Source of the DNA: Marvania coccoides
Taxonomy: Eukaryota; Chlorophyta; Trebouxiophyceae; Chlorellales; Chlorellaceae
Reading direction: 5' to 3'
Assembly (NCBI GenBank): GCA_963854735.1
Contig: OY978099.1
Location: 2,248,287 to 2,312,286 of the forward strand
DNA length: 64,000 nucleotides
Numbering within the stretch: the stretch's first letter is position 1; the number at the start of each line of letters is the position of its first letter. The position numbers were made by a program, and so were the translations under genes. The notes below the pieces were generated by a model. The model saw only the letters and a list, made by a program, of their open reading frames with translations. It was not told the origin of the DNA and did not search any database. This document shows positions 9,956 through 20,813 of this stretch, in pieces.

Positions 9956-10604
9956 CGCTCGACTTTTGTTTTTTATATATAGGGTTTCTTCTTTGTAACG
10001 AAGTGAGAGAGTGAAATAATGCAGGCATACTTTTGATTTGATTTTAACGGTAGGTTTTTTTATCTACATTTATATCAAGTGTGAATTGTTTTTAACGCCA
10101 TTTTCTATAATTTAAAACCCCCTCTCTGTTTTTTTTTAAATATACGTTCAATGATTTAATGAAAATGATTGTCTGGATGTCCTGAAGCGAGGTATCGATA
10201 GAAATGAAATTTCGATATGTTATGAAAAATATGAAGCCAAGGAAAAAAAACAAAACATAAGATACTTGAGTGCTGCGGTGCAGCGGTAGCGAACACACAA
10301 TTTTTTAACGACTGGTGACACTTATGAAGTTGTAATTCTTTGCAAGAGAATCATGGCAAGACAAAGGTTGACAAATCTGCTAGTGAAAATGAAAATGAAA
10401 AACGCAAAAAGCGTGACTAAAGGGATACTCGCGGGGAGACCCCTGCTTCGTTAACATAATACACTTCGTTAACATAATACACAAATCAAATTAAATACCT
10501 GAATAATAGACAACTACGTGGTGGTATTAGGGATTAGCTATCACATTTTTTTTTACAATTATTTATATATGCACATTATAGGGTCTTCGAACACCACCAT
10601 CACA
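9956..10604. other. AT-rich intergenic region
   Basis: No gene. A short direct repeat, CTTCGTTAACATAATACA, occurs twice in a row at about 10,447-10,482. The region probably holds the promoter of the downstream gene. Confidence 0.4.
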
Positions 10605-11636
10605 ATGACATCGCGCATTTTAGGCATACGTACATTGTTTCTTATCCTATCAATAAATTCGCTTATTCTGATCGTATTTTCAAAATTACGAAATAATCGC
10701 CATGAATGCATGAATGGCAAGTTGCCTGCGTGCAGCAGTATAAACGAGCCAGGAGATTTTGAAGGAGATACGTTTTGGCCCCAAAAAAAATGCCAATATC
10801 CATGGTTGTCAAAAAACCCCATCATTTCCCAACTGTCGGGCAAATGGCTTCACTTTTTCGGTGATTCGGATACTCGGGGGTTAGTCTTAGCTCTTCTACA
10901 TATTCTTGATGATCAGCAGAATGAACCTTTTGATCCAAGAGTGTGGTGGAACTCAACCGTCGAATCCTTTGACCGACAAGAGTATACACGAATAGCAAGA
11001 ATAGATTGGAGATTGACTGATACCGGCTGGCATAAATTGACTTTGAATAATTCTTACATGAATAGTTGCAACATCAGTTTCTCCTATGACAAATATTACT
11101 TGCGCATCTCATATTGTTTCACCACTACCATGCGAGATATAAAACAAACAGTCTCTAATTTTGTTACCTTCAATGCGCTTGATTATCATTCACCCGATTT
11201 AGTTTACATGAATACTGGTGCTTGGGTGAAACCTGGTGGCGACATTAAACCAGAGGAACTATTCGAGCATCTAGATTTCTTTTCAAGGAAAGGGAAGGTT
11301 GTGTGGGCCACTGGAATTAATTCAAGGCGAAGAGATGTAGACGACTCTCTAATTCCGTTATTACATAAAAGCAATATTGCAATCCTTGATAGACGGTTGA
11401 TTTCAACACCTCTGATGGAGTCACGAAGAGCACGGCACTCAAGTGGCCATCTTCCACATATGGTCAATATATATGATGTTCAACGTCTATTGTGGGGACT
11501 GACTATGCACCAGCGCTGTGTAGACCTGTACGATCTGGATTTTAGCTGGGGTTGTAAAAAACCCTATCTTGGCCACGCATTTATTCAAGCATGGCAGCAG
11601 CAATGTATCGTTAAAAAGATTAAACGACCTTTCTAA
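10605..11636 (+). CDS. SGNH/PC-esterase-like (TBL/NXPE-type) membrane protein
   Basis: The frame is open from 10,518 but the Met at 10,605 gives a compact type II topology: a short basic N-terminus, then the hydrophobic TLFLILSINSLILIVF. The lumenal part begins with WLHFFGDSDTRGLVLALL, the GDS motif with following Arg found in PC-esterase/TBL/NXPE proteins, and continues with PDLVYMNTGAW, matching the central 'pD.vv.N.G.H' block. Near the C-terminus a block SSGHLPHMVN may hold the catalytic His. Proteins of this fold add or remove acetyl groups on glycans in the Golgi. A second member lies at 54,849-56,405. Substrate not known. Confidence 0.7.
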   Translation: MTSRILGIRTLFLILSINSLILIVFSKLRNNRHECMNGKLPACSSINEPGDFEGDTFWPQKKCQYPWLSKNPIISQLSGKWLHFFGDSDTRGLVLALLHILDDQQNEPFDPRVWWNSTVESFDRQEYTRIARIDWRLTDTGWHKLTLNNSYMNSCNISFSYDKYYLRISYCFTTTMRDIKQTVSNFVTFNALDYHSPDLVYMNTGAWVKPGGDIKPEELFEHLDFFSRKGKVVWATGINSRRRDVDDSLIPLLHKSNIAILDRRLISTPLMESRRARHSSGHLPHMVNIYDVQRLLWGLTMHQRCVDLYDLDFSWGCKKPYLGHAFIQAWQQQCIVKKIKRPF

Positions 11637-12594
11637 AATTGTTATCTGTTAACATATTCAACTGATTTAATATGTAAATCTACATATATACACAGCGTGC
11701 ATGTAGGCCTTTGATGTAGACCTTCGATTCTTGTATTCGGACCAAACGAGAGGACGATTCTAAGCACTCAAGAGCATTTTTTTCTCTTATCTGCAACCCT
11801 CGATTGCATCTGTTTACAGCCAAACTTTGTCTGGAGAGCGCTGCACTGCTAACAAACGCTTACAGCTTTAGGGTTTAGGGTTTTGGCAATCTCCAAAATG
11901 CAACTAGGTGGCGTATCTAGAATAGGCCTCTCCCAGGCCAGGACAGCAGCAGAAAGCAGCCAAACGTCCCTTTGTGCGACTGCCCTGCCCATTTTACGCC
12001 TGCGAATAAGCTCAGATGATTTGGCATTGGCAATAGCATTGAGGGGTTCGTTGCAGCTGGAGCCACATCCGTAATTCGCAGTGCTTAACCCTTCTCTCTT
12101 AAAATACACGTGTTTGTGGAATTCATGGATCATTTATATATATGTGTATATATATGGGACCTATGCACCTACTATAGGCCTCCTACCCCTGGGGTCTCTT
12201 TACTACTAACTGCTATATGGATTACGCGTTCACTTTAAATTCGGTAAAAAACTGAGAATTTACTTGTTTTTCACGTTCTTTACATAATAAATTAATTCAG
12301 AATTTATCCCTCATTATAAAAATACAAAATAAAAATTTAGGTAAATTTTGAAATGTCATGAATGATGCATCGAAAAAAAATCCAAGTGAATTCATTCATA
12401 CTAATGCAAACATTCGTCAAGAGTCTTTAGCAACCTAATTAACATTTAAAATTGAAAGCAAAGCGGGGAAAGTCAAGAAATGGGAATAATATCATCATCA
12501 ATCTCCGCCCAATTTGACGGCCCTAGTTCGTCTGGCCCAGGTCCATCAGCGGTCCTCGGGCGTTTCTCGCGGCAGAGTGTGGTGAGGTGCCGCA
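11637..12594. other. Intergenic region with a short telomere-like motif
   Basis: No gene recognised. A short interstitial match to the telomere repeat (TTTAGGGTTTAGGGTTTTGG) is at about 11,868-11,887. The rest is AT-rich, with a run of TATATA/TATGTG near 12,133-12,155. Confidence 0.45.
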
Positions 12595-14309
12595 TCATAG
12601 CCCCCGCGGGTCGCTTTGTCGCGCGACCGGTATTCTCTTCGCATCATCTGATTCAGCATTTTCAACCTGGACGTCAAGGGTTTGTCCGAGGTGGATGAGG
12701 AAGTCTTCCGCGGTCACTGCACTCATAAACAAGGGATTGAGGCTCTTCAGCGCCTGTGGTGACCTCCTTGTTGGTGCCGCTTTGCCAAAGTCGAAACTGT
12801 CGCAACGGCGGTCCTCAAAAACTCGGAGGGTGGTGGGCGGGGCGGCGGGCGGAGAGACGGGGGAGGCGGCGGCCGTAGCGGCGCGCGGGTCAGCAGGGGG
12901 CTCGAAAGTGACCAACTCCTCACAGCTGGGAGGGCGGTCATTCTCGAGCCAGTCCATGTCGTCAATCTCAGGGCAAGGCGGCTTGTGGTAGCGGAAGCCT
13001 CCTCTGGGCGCGGTAAAAACACCTCGTTGATCATGGTGATGGTGGTAGCTCCAGGCGAGGTCATCATGCTCCACAGCGCACAAACGCGCGCCCAATCCAT
13101 GCCTGCGCCGTGGTACGGCACCACCCACTTGGCACTGGGTAGAAATGCCCAGATTGGATCATGGCGAGAAGGACCTGCCCGATGGTGGGCGGCGGACCGT
13201 CCTTGCGGCACTTGAACATGAAGAAAGTCATTGCGCGCGACATAATGTTTGCTGGACAGAGCTCCTGCCGCCCCTTCATGAAGGACGCGCCAAACTGCGT
13301 ATAAAGGCGCCGGACCTTGGCCACCATCTCGTCGGTGATGTTCTTCATGCAGCACTTGAAGTGGGGGAGGCCGTAGTCCTTGGTGGTGTAGCCGACCATG
13401 CCGTCAAAGCAGTGCAGGCCAGTGTTCTTGAGAGTCTTGACCTGGATCTTGTAGCCTTCCTCCCAACCCAGCACCATTCTGAGCCTGTAGTTCAACGCCT
13501 TGGGTGCGATGCCGATGGTGCGAAAGACGGCTTGAAAGTGGAGGTTGTCCTCGTTGGCCCCCCGCTCGGTGCTGATGACGCAGTTAAGCACGCTTGGTTT
13601 GGAGTCGGCCCACTCCTTCAGCAGATCCAGCCCGCGAATGTCAACGTCCCTCCCGTTGCGCGTCATGGTGACAGACTGGTCCCGCTCAACGCCGTCGTTG
13701 GTCTCCGTTTTCTTTTTCGTGGTCTTTGGGGTGCCCGCCCCAGCGCCATCAAGAGCATTCTTGCGCGGCCGGCCCACGGGGCGCTTTCGCGGCGAAGATG
13801 CAGCGGCTGCCGCGCCAGCAGCCACCGTCTCGACGGTGGGCAGAGCATTCTTGCGGGGGCGTCGAGGCTGGCGCTCCGAGGGAACGGGCACCTCGTCGTC
13901 GTCGTCATGGTCGGCGTCGTCAGCAGCAAACTGCGCTGCGAGCATTCCACCCACGAGGACCTCGACAGCCACATCCTCGCTGTCCTCGTCGGACAAATCC
14001 TCGCTGCGAACATCGGCGTCGTCGTCACAGACCACCTCGGCGGTGTCATCTAGGAATGCGAGCTGCAAAATAGGCAAACATCAGCAATTTTAGCGAAAGG
14101 CTCATTTCCAAATGTCAGCAGATAAATGGCAACCACTCACGTAGGCATTGACGGTTGAGCGACTAGCCTCCCACTTTGCTTCTCGCTCCGCGCGATGCAG
14201 CAGACGACCGGAGGTCCGAGGCGCGGGACCTCCGGTCGTCTGCAGAGGCCTCCTTCGCCTCTCTCTTGGTAGATATCGCCTGTTTGGCTCGTCCTTTCTT
14301 CTTCCCCAT
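12595..14309 (-). CDS. Replitron-type HUH endonuclease (Rep), frameshifted, locus 1
   Basis: The main open part (14,077-13,064) shows an acidic N-terminus, two AT-hook-like segments (PRRPRKN near residue 71 and RPVGRPRKN near 99 of that ORF), then the HUH nickase core: ERGANEDNLHFQ (H-U-Q metal-binding motif, residues 171-182) and GYTTKDYG (YxxK with catalytic Tyr 230 and Lys 233). Such enzymes nick one DNA strand and link to it through Tyr. No helicase domain follows. Intron 14,140-14,063 has GTGAGT and TTGCAG ends. Two frame changes, near 13,140 and 13,035, are needed to read on to the C-terminal part ending at 12,595 (FRYHKPPCPEIDDMDWLEND). The first exon (start 14,309, MGKKKGRAKQ) is out of frame with the exon end, and a perfect hairpin lies between. 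So the gene may be damaged, or the assembly has indels. Confidence 0.75.
14200..14243. repeat. Perfect 18-bp-stem hairpin in the Rep 5' region
   Basis: GCAGACGACCGGAGGTCC at 14,200-14,217 is exactly the reverse complement of 14,226-14,243, with loop GAGGCGCG. It is GC-rich in AT-rich surroundings, lies between the divergent Rep and accessory genes, and breaks the Rep first-exon frame. A flanking near-duplication (REAKEAS versus REAKWEAS codings on either side) suggests insertion. It could be a Rep recognition or nicking site, a foldback insertion, or both. Confidence 0.85.
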
Positions 14310-14558
14310 GTTGCGCGCTACTGCGACGACCAATTTCAGGTAAAAAAACAGGGGGGAAAGCAGCGAAATTGGCGATTGTTGGGAAATACAACTTCTAGCT
14401 GCAATACATCGACAATACAGGTACAATACAACTTCTATCAATACAACTTCTATCAATACAACTTCTAGCTCTTCAAGACATAATTTCAGAATTTAATAAT
14501 ATTTCCGAATTAGGCAAATATTGAAATATCGCTTATTCCGTGATTTTCAGCAGCAAGC

Positions 14559-15354
14559 ATGGATTTCCTGAAGGACCTGGTGAAGGAGAAGCCCACCGAA
14601 GACATGGCGGACTACCTAAACGCGCTCGGTGTGGAAGAAGCAGACGTCGCTAAAATGTCTCGTTCCGATGCTAAAGACGCCATCGCCGCCCTCAAGGGCG
14701 CTTTCTTTGATTTTAAAACGAAGCACAACATCGGCTGGGCGACGGGGAAGCAGCGCACCATGTACAAGAAGCTCCTCCTGGAGATGGCAGATGTGGGTGA
14801 TGACGCCTACTTCAGGGAGGTGCTGAACAGGTTCGACGAGGCGAGTGAAAACTTGGCGAATAAAACATACCATCTACCCAAAGACTGCGATAATAAACCA
14901 TCTTTTGTTGTCTCTGCAGATTCAGAAGGATTTGATGTCCGTCCGCATCGACAAGATGCAACTGGTCAAGAGAACGGTGGAGAACCCCACCGACGGCATG
15001 GTGAAGGAGCTGAAGCGCCTGTGCACCAAACACAACGTGGACTACAAGACGCCGAACAGTTTTGCTGAAGCCGGCTTCAAAATCCAGGTTCTGAAGGAAT
15101 TGGAGGCCGATCAGTGAGCTAGCGGCCCCACCATGAAGCTCCTCAAGGACCTCGCAGCGCAGAAAGGCTACGAGCTGCCGAAAGGGAACTTCACTCAAGA
15201 TCAAGCGTCGACAGCAATCAAGCTGCTCACGAACAAGCATGTCAAGAAGCGCAAGTACTCCCAGTACGAGATGGAAGACTTCACGAGGAAGGAGCAGCAG
15301 GAAATGGGCGCCTTCGTGGCGCTGGTCTCCACCAAGAAGGTCAAGAAGACTTAA
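14559..15354 (+). CDS. Repeat-containing accessory protein next to Rep, locus 1
   Basis: Two exons: 14,559-14,819 and from 14,920, intron with GTGCTG and TCTGCAG ends. The protein starts MDFLKDLVKEKPTEDM and has three similar helical units: GWATGKQRTMYKKLLLEM in exon 1, PTDGMVKELKRLCTKHNVDY, and SGPTMKLLKDLAAQKGYELP followed by FTQDQAST. The last resembles short bacterial DUF3072-like repeats (weak inference). An in-frame TGA at 15,115-15,117 falls between units two and three; the tandem paralogue has TCA there, so the full protein ending at 15,354 needs that codon to be sense, or this copy is truncated. A homologue beside the second Rep gene (44,643-45,489) has the same intron position, after AY..E. 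Function unknown; probably mobility-linked. Confidence 0.65.
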
Positions 15355-16229
15355 TTATTTTTTGTATTTATTAGCAGCGATATATTAAGCGAGTTGATTA
15401 TGATGATAAGCTGAAGAGGCTGTAAGAATCAAAGCAACTTTGAAGGCCGAATATACAAGGCAGAGCAAAATTTGTGAAAGTTTAATCGAATGAAAATGTA
15501 TGATTGCGCCGAAAAGAGAGTAGACGACAGTGCTGCCTCCCGCGAACGACTTGGAAAAATATTAATCGATGTTTGAACGCGTTAACGGAGATTCTCCCAG
15601 CTTATTTTTCCCACAATATTTTTTTTTCTTCTGGGGTTACACAGCCTACTTACTGTATATATCATATTTTTGTTGAGAAATAAGACTGAGCTTAATTATC
15701 ATAGGTGCTTATCTGGCATATGAAAAACCTGACTCAAATGAATATAAACTATTTTTATATAAATATAAAATAGTATTCATTCAATTATTATTTCTGCTTG
15801 CACTTGAAGTGCCAGTCTGCTGTGGGGCCTTAGTTGCCTTTTGTGCGGACTTAATACCCTGTAATGTATGAATGTATAACTCAATAATTCATACACGGCA
15901 GATCGGCTAAACACCGCATCGCCCTGTTGAGCCTGTGCATCGCGTCTCAGGCGTTCGGAGTTGCATGGCGCTACAACTGCCTTCTCCTTTTCTTCGGGGA
16001 AGCTTTCTTCTTCACCACATTGCACAAATGCGATGACTTAAAAATGGGGGAAATAGGGAATTCACAAATAGGGGGGAAATTAGTGGAGTTCTTTGATATT
16101 GGTGCGAAACAGACACAGGGGAAGTTAGACAGGGGGTAAGGTAGATAGGGGGATAACATCTATTCAGACAGTCTTCGCCATGGGAAATACTTTAATTCTG
16201 CAAATTCCATTTCCATTCAACCAGGAAGC
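15355..16229. other. Spacer between accessory gene and its duplicate, with LINE tail
   Basis: Holds the 3' flank of the accessory gene, which resembles the 3' flank of the downstream pseudogene (about 16,880-17,100), showing that the tandem duplication included flanking DNA. A solo LINE 3' end sits at about 15,785-15,875. ORFs of 60-80 codons around 15,780-16,160 are not conserved. Confidence 0.55.
15785..15875 (+). mobile_element. LINE 3'-end fragment
   Basis: Contains the conserved 3' UTR of the window's LINE family (TTATTTCTGCTTGCACTTGA, GCCAGTCTGCT, CCCTGTAATGTATGAATGTA), ending in the tetranucleotide tail. Only the tail was inserted, as expected for a severely 5'-truncated LINE. Confidence 0.75.
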
Positions 16230-16876
16230 ATGGAATTTATCAAGGGACTGGTAAGGGAGAAGCGCACCGAGGACATAGTGGAGTTACTTTACTCGCTTGG
16301 CGAAAAAGAGGCATCCATTGCTTAAATGCATCGTTCCAAAGCCAAGGAGGTCAGCGACGCCCTCGAACTGCCTCCATTAAACGGTTGAGTGTGCAGATTC
16401 CGAAGGATCAGATGTCTGTCTGCATCGAGAAGCTGCAGCAGTACAAGAAGAAGCTGGAGGAGCCCACCAACTTCATGGTGAAGGAGCTGAAGCGGCTGCG
16501 CACCAAGCAGAAGGTGGAGTACAAGACGATTATCTTTGCCGGAGCTGGCTTCAAAATTCAGGTTTTGTAGTGTCTGGAGGGCAATCAGTCAGCCAGCGGC
16601 CCGACCATGAAGCTCCTGACGGAACTGGCAGCTGATAAAGGCTACGAGCTGCCGGGTGTGAGCTTCACTCAGGACCAGACGTCCAAAGCCATCAGGATGC
16701 GCATGCACAAAACTGTGAACAAGTGCAAGTACTCCCATTATTCGATGGACGACTTCACGGCTGAGGAGCAGGAGGGAATGGGCCTGGTAGCCTTCGTCGA
16801 CCTAGCCTGCAAGGACAAGGAGACGATTTCCCCCCCTTCTATTTTTATCTTTAGCAAAAATTTACGTTGTGATTAG
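16230..16876 (+). pseudogene. Tandem pseudogene of the Rep-linked accessory gene
   Basis: Starts with MEFIKGLVREKRTEDI, closely matching the accessory gene at 14,559. It has a TAA at 16,323, lacks the GWATGKQ unit (segment deleted), and has a TAG at 16,568-16,570, but keeps unit two (IPKDQMSVCIEKL, NFMVKELKRLRTKQ) and unit three (SASGPTMKLLTELAADKGYE). It is useful for comparison because it carries TCA where the upstream gene has an in-frame TGA. Confidence 0.8.
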
Positions 16877-17271
16877 CTGAATGACGATGCGATGAAGCTG
16901 GCTGTAACAAATGTCGAAAGTTGAAACAAAATTTGAAGGCAAGGCCAGGAGCTGAGATAGTGGAGCTGAAATCGATTGAAGATTGATGAAAACGCCGCGA
17001 AGAGTAGGCGAGAGCGCCAACCCACGGGTACAACGTAAATTTGCGAATTAATTTATTAATGCATCATTGAAGTTTATTCCAGCTTATTTCTCCTATTTTT
17101 TTTTTTTTCAAATTGAATTCGCACATTACTATGTGTGGGGTACCTTTCAGTTTATTACCAAATCCATTGTTTGCTGTTTCATCGTTTAAATGCGTTATTA
17201 ATCTTATTTATTTTGATACCATTTATTCCTATTCAATTTGATTCAGATTTACGATTGATACAAGCTACTCA

Positions 17272-18447
17272 ATGATGCGCGAGTACTCAACCATGCGCAT
17301 AGTAGCACTGATTCTTGTTTGCCTTTTTTGTGCTCTCTTTATTCTTCGTCCGGGAGCACAATTATATTTGCCAAAAAATGCACAACAATTTTTTAATTCA
17401 TCTTTGAGTTTTGTGGATTATGAGCAAAGTTCTTGGGAGGCCGAGTGGTACGTCAACCGCCAATTATACACCTCCAACCCGTATGAACTTTGTTCAAAAC
17501 TTTTATCCGACTCACCAAGAGCTGTGGAATGGATAGATACTGTTCGTAACCTTAGCGATTTGTATTCTAATTTGTCTGGCTGGACTAATGTTTTTTCCAG
17601 TATGAATTATAAAACCGAAACATGTGGCAAAAGGGGTATAAAAGTCCCGATTGAGCCTCTTGTTGGACAATTTCGACATCCTTACTCCGTGAAGCGGTGC
17701 AGGGCAAATGGACCTAGTGTAGACATTCAAGATCGTGCATACATTCTTTTGTCCGGCATCCCTCCAGCAGATTTTAAATGTCTGTTTCCAGGGAAAAAAT
17801 ATTTGTTTGATCTTGGCTCTAAAACATATCCAACAGGTCTCCAGTGGCTCGTCGAAAATTATGCAAGCACTGGAATTGAATTTGATGAGATTTGGGCATG
17901 GGAGATGGAATCGACAAATCCTGTAGATTTTTGGAATGTAAGTTATGTTAGAATCAAAACAAGGGACATATCGTGCATGCCAAATTTAATATTTATTCAA
18001 CTTTTTTCTGTTGCAGGTCGTGCCTGATAACATATTCAGAAAGCTCCATTTCTATAATGTTGGCGTGCATGGCAATAATAAATCTGAGAGCTATTTATTT
18101 AATATTATTAGAGGCATTTTCAAACCTGGAGATTTTGTGGTGAGTTTATATATAACTTGATCAGGAGTATCATTATAAGACATAATTATAATATAATCAT
18201 TTTCAAAAATACATTGCAGGCTTTAAAACTCGATATTGACAACATTATATTCGAGCTTTCATTCATGGACGAGTTGCGCTCCGATCCCGATTTGCGGAAC
18301 ATGATTAGCGAAATGTTCTTTGAACTGCATTATGATTCGTTACATATGCGGCGTTTCTTCGGAATTCCAAACACAACATATCAAGATGCTATGGAATTGT
18401 TTACATCTTTCCGTCAAGCAGGCCTGCGTCTTCATTATTGGCCGTGA
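17272..18447 (+). CDS. Methyltransferase-like type II membrane protein, three exons
   Basis: Exons 17,272-17,937, 18,017-18,139 and 18,220-18,447 join in frame with GTAAGT/TTGCAG and GTGAGT/TTGCAG introns to give 338 aa. The N-terminus has a membrane segment (IVALILVCLFCALFIL) at about residues 9-24. The core contains YLFDLGSKTYPTGLQWLVENY, a nucleotide (SAM)-binding-like glycine motif, then EIWAWEM and, across the second intron, GDFVALKLDIDN, matching the KxDxE-like block of FkbM-type methyltransferases. The likely role is methylation of a secreted or surface sugar or protein in the Golgi. FkbM-like membership is inferred from motif order. Confidence 0.7.
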
Positions 18448-20400
18448 GGTTTAAGAAAGGGGAAGATTCTACAAATGTAAAACGTTTGGGTTTTGCAATC
18501 AAACTAAGATATAAACATAAATAACCCGTTGACAGCATGCTTATTTACTATGAAGGCTACCTGGAAATGAGCACGAAGACAGCATTGGAAGCAAACTCGA
18601 CTGATTCTACTTCAAAATTCGTATTGTAATCTCCACATAGCAATGTTCCTGACTATCTTCCCAAGAGGGCCTCAGTCAGTGTCAGGAATTCTTCAAGAGA
18701 ATTATAAGTGCAGCTTTTAAATTTCTGCTCACCTTTTGCCCATTTTCAAATTTCTGTATCCTGAGTTTAACCTGTTGCCCACTTCTAAAAAGCTTTGAAA
18801 ATTTGGATGGATCAGATTTTGGATCGTGTAGCATGAAATATCATTATTTTTCAAGAAGCCTTGCAAAAAACCACTACAATAAAAAGCTTTAAAAACATCA
18901 AATATTTCCCATAATTCACTCGTATCCGACCTCTACTCAAAACTCTTGTCTAGATCGATATCTCGGCTAGTGGCACTGTTTGGACAACAATATGCCATCA
19001 ATGAGATTAAAATGGAGAAAAACGTTATGTTGAAAATTCTCGTTCTGTTAAAGGCCCGTATGATTACAGTAATTTTACCTAGCCTTATATATGCCCATTC
19101 TCAAATTCGCCGTGGAAAAATACACTAGTGCGGCAGTGAGCTTCTGGTTTAATTGGTAGGACCAAGCTTGACCCTCTGCTGTGTGGCTTTTGTTGCCATC
19201 TCTGTGCGGAGTCTAAACTCTCAAATTTGTACTTTTGTACCACGTTCTCTGGAGAAATTTACAAACAAATTCTATGCATTTCTAGCTAACCATTACTTTT
19301 TTACTTATGAACTCGAGTTTTACATTCAATTATCTGTTGCCATTACGCAACTTCCCCCATATTCTTTCTAATCACGATGAATGAAACGAACCCATTAAAT
19401 GAACATCATATTTATAAAGGATACAAGTTGAACGGGACAAGGTACCAGGTCCGGCATATATGGCGCGCATATTATGATTCCTGAGGCCTTCAAGACCGGA
19501 GTTCCGGCCCCAGCAGAGCGAGAAGTCGCACTTTTCTGCAAGTTCAACATGCTATGCGAACAAAACTCACCATGTTTGCACTCTGCTTCCTTCTGCGCGC
19601 GTGGCAAAAAATTTCTTTAGGGTTTCTGAATTCAGTGTGAGCCTGTAAAGAAAAAAACAGCCAGCACGCTAAATTCAAGTCAGTACGACTTTCCACTCGT
19701 CAACCACCTGCGGCCTTCCCCAGGTCACCCCAGCCACGCAATCTTGTTATTGACGCAGCAATACCAATTTTTGGGCGTTTTTCGGTGGTGTTTGTGCTTC
19801 AGCTTCTCCTGGTCACTCGTGCTTCAGCCCCAATGATGATACGATGCTCAAAACAGCAGAGGGCCGTGTTAGGCGGCGCTGTGACATCGAGACTGGTGGT
19901 GGATCATCTGATGGTGAGGAATTTGTGGACCCCGACACGCAAGAGACTCCCGGCACCCACACCGCGCAGGCTGATCCAAGAACGCAAGCGGTGCCACGAC
20001 GCATTTGGTTTCTTTTATGAGGGACACTGCTGCTAACGATGGCCTGCGTACACGTAATGTGGTATACAAAGAAGTTTTGAGATAATAAATCAATATGCAC
20101 GAAGTTTGAGATGAATAAGCCGCGTCTCTTATTTCAACTTAAAAAATTACAAAATTTTTTCCCACCTGTAAATGCGCAGACCACTCAATCATTATTTTTT
20201 TTTCCCAAGAAATTTATGCCCTCGATGTTCCGTGCTTCCGCACACTAACCGCAGCGGAGCGCGGGTAAATCTACCAGTCTGTTGCTTGGGTTTGTTGTTA
20301 AAAGCACAAAAAGCCAAGAAAAAGGTGGAGCAAAAAATTAAAATTGGATCTTAAGATCTAACTTTAGGGTTTAGGGTGCTGCAGTAGGGCAGCGGCAGCA
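18448..20400. other. Intergenic region with repeat R3 and a short unknown ORF
   Basis: About 2 kb with no recognised gene. It contains R3 copy 2 (19,424-19,650), a diverged LINE 3' UTR-like stretch near 19,165-19,215 (TGTGTGGCTTTTGTTGCC), and a short ORF with acidic, proline-rich coding around 19,836-20,015 (TGGGSSDGEEFVDPDTQETP) that I do not recognise. A telomere-like TTTAGGGTTTAGGG lies at 20,363-20,376. Confidence 0.45.
19424..19650 (-). repeat. Dispersed repeat R3, copy 2
   Basis: Reverse-complement match to 9,740-9,955, with many substitutions. The ORF at 19,395-19,607 is not conserved in the other copy, so it is not called as a gene. Confidence 0.6.
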
Positions 20401-20424
20401 AACAAACCATTTATCAAAAAGATT

Positions 20425-20708
20425 TTTTACAGCAAGCCCCGAAGCAGGTTGCTTCTTTCATTAAGGCTAGCCATAACGCTAGAGGTTACGAAACGCTCCG
20501 TGGCTGGACATAATACTTTGAATTATTCGTTTTTTCCTTTGTTTTCTTTTCTTAATATTCGTTGTTTCTTTTGGCGGTTGGTTTTTCTTTCTTTTATTAT
20601 TTTTTATTTTCTGCTTGCACTTCGGTGCCAGTCTGCTACGGGGCCTTAGTTGCCCTTTTGTGCAGACTTTAAACCCTGTAATGTATGTTTGTATTGTATG
20701 TATATCTA
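20425..20708 (+). mobile_element. LINE 3'-end fragment
   Basis: Starts in the C-terminal coding end (the block reading APKQVASFIKAS in other copies) at 20,430-20,515, then the U-rich 3' UTR, TGCACTTCGGTGCCAGTCTG and a tail AATGTATGTTTGTATTGTAT at 20,680-20,703. It is a 5'-truncated insertion. Confidence 0.8.
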
Positions 20709-20813
20709 GCGACTGGGGATCCCGGCCTTATCCAACCTCCCTATCCCTTCCCTCAAATGCAGAAAGTGAAGACTGACCTGAAAATTGAGGTAAATAGATC
20801 ATTTAGCCACACC

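Noticed and set aside
13145..14053. 302-codon + strand ORF opposite the Rep gene
   Set aside because: It is a GC-rich antisense shadow; only the minus strand carries conserved HUH motifs.
12595..14309. Rep gene considered as an integrated geminivirus-like copy
   Set aside because: No superfamily 3 helicase, no coat protein gene, introns present, and the architecture (acidic, AT-hook-like N-terminus, HUH core) fits Replitron-type transposons better. A CRESS relationship at the HUH domain level remains likely.
12595..14309. Helitron
   Set aside because: No RepHel-type helicase and no typical Helitron ends (TC/CTRR with a 3' hairpin) were seen, and the YxxK motif is of the single-Tyr type.
20363..20376. 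Interstitial TTTAGGGTTTAGGG as an old telomere fusion
   Set aside because: Only two units here and at 11,868; too short to separate from chance or from repair-inserted telomere sequence.
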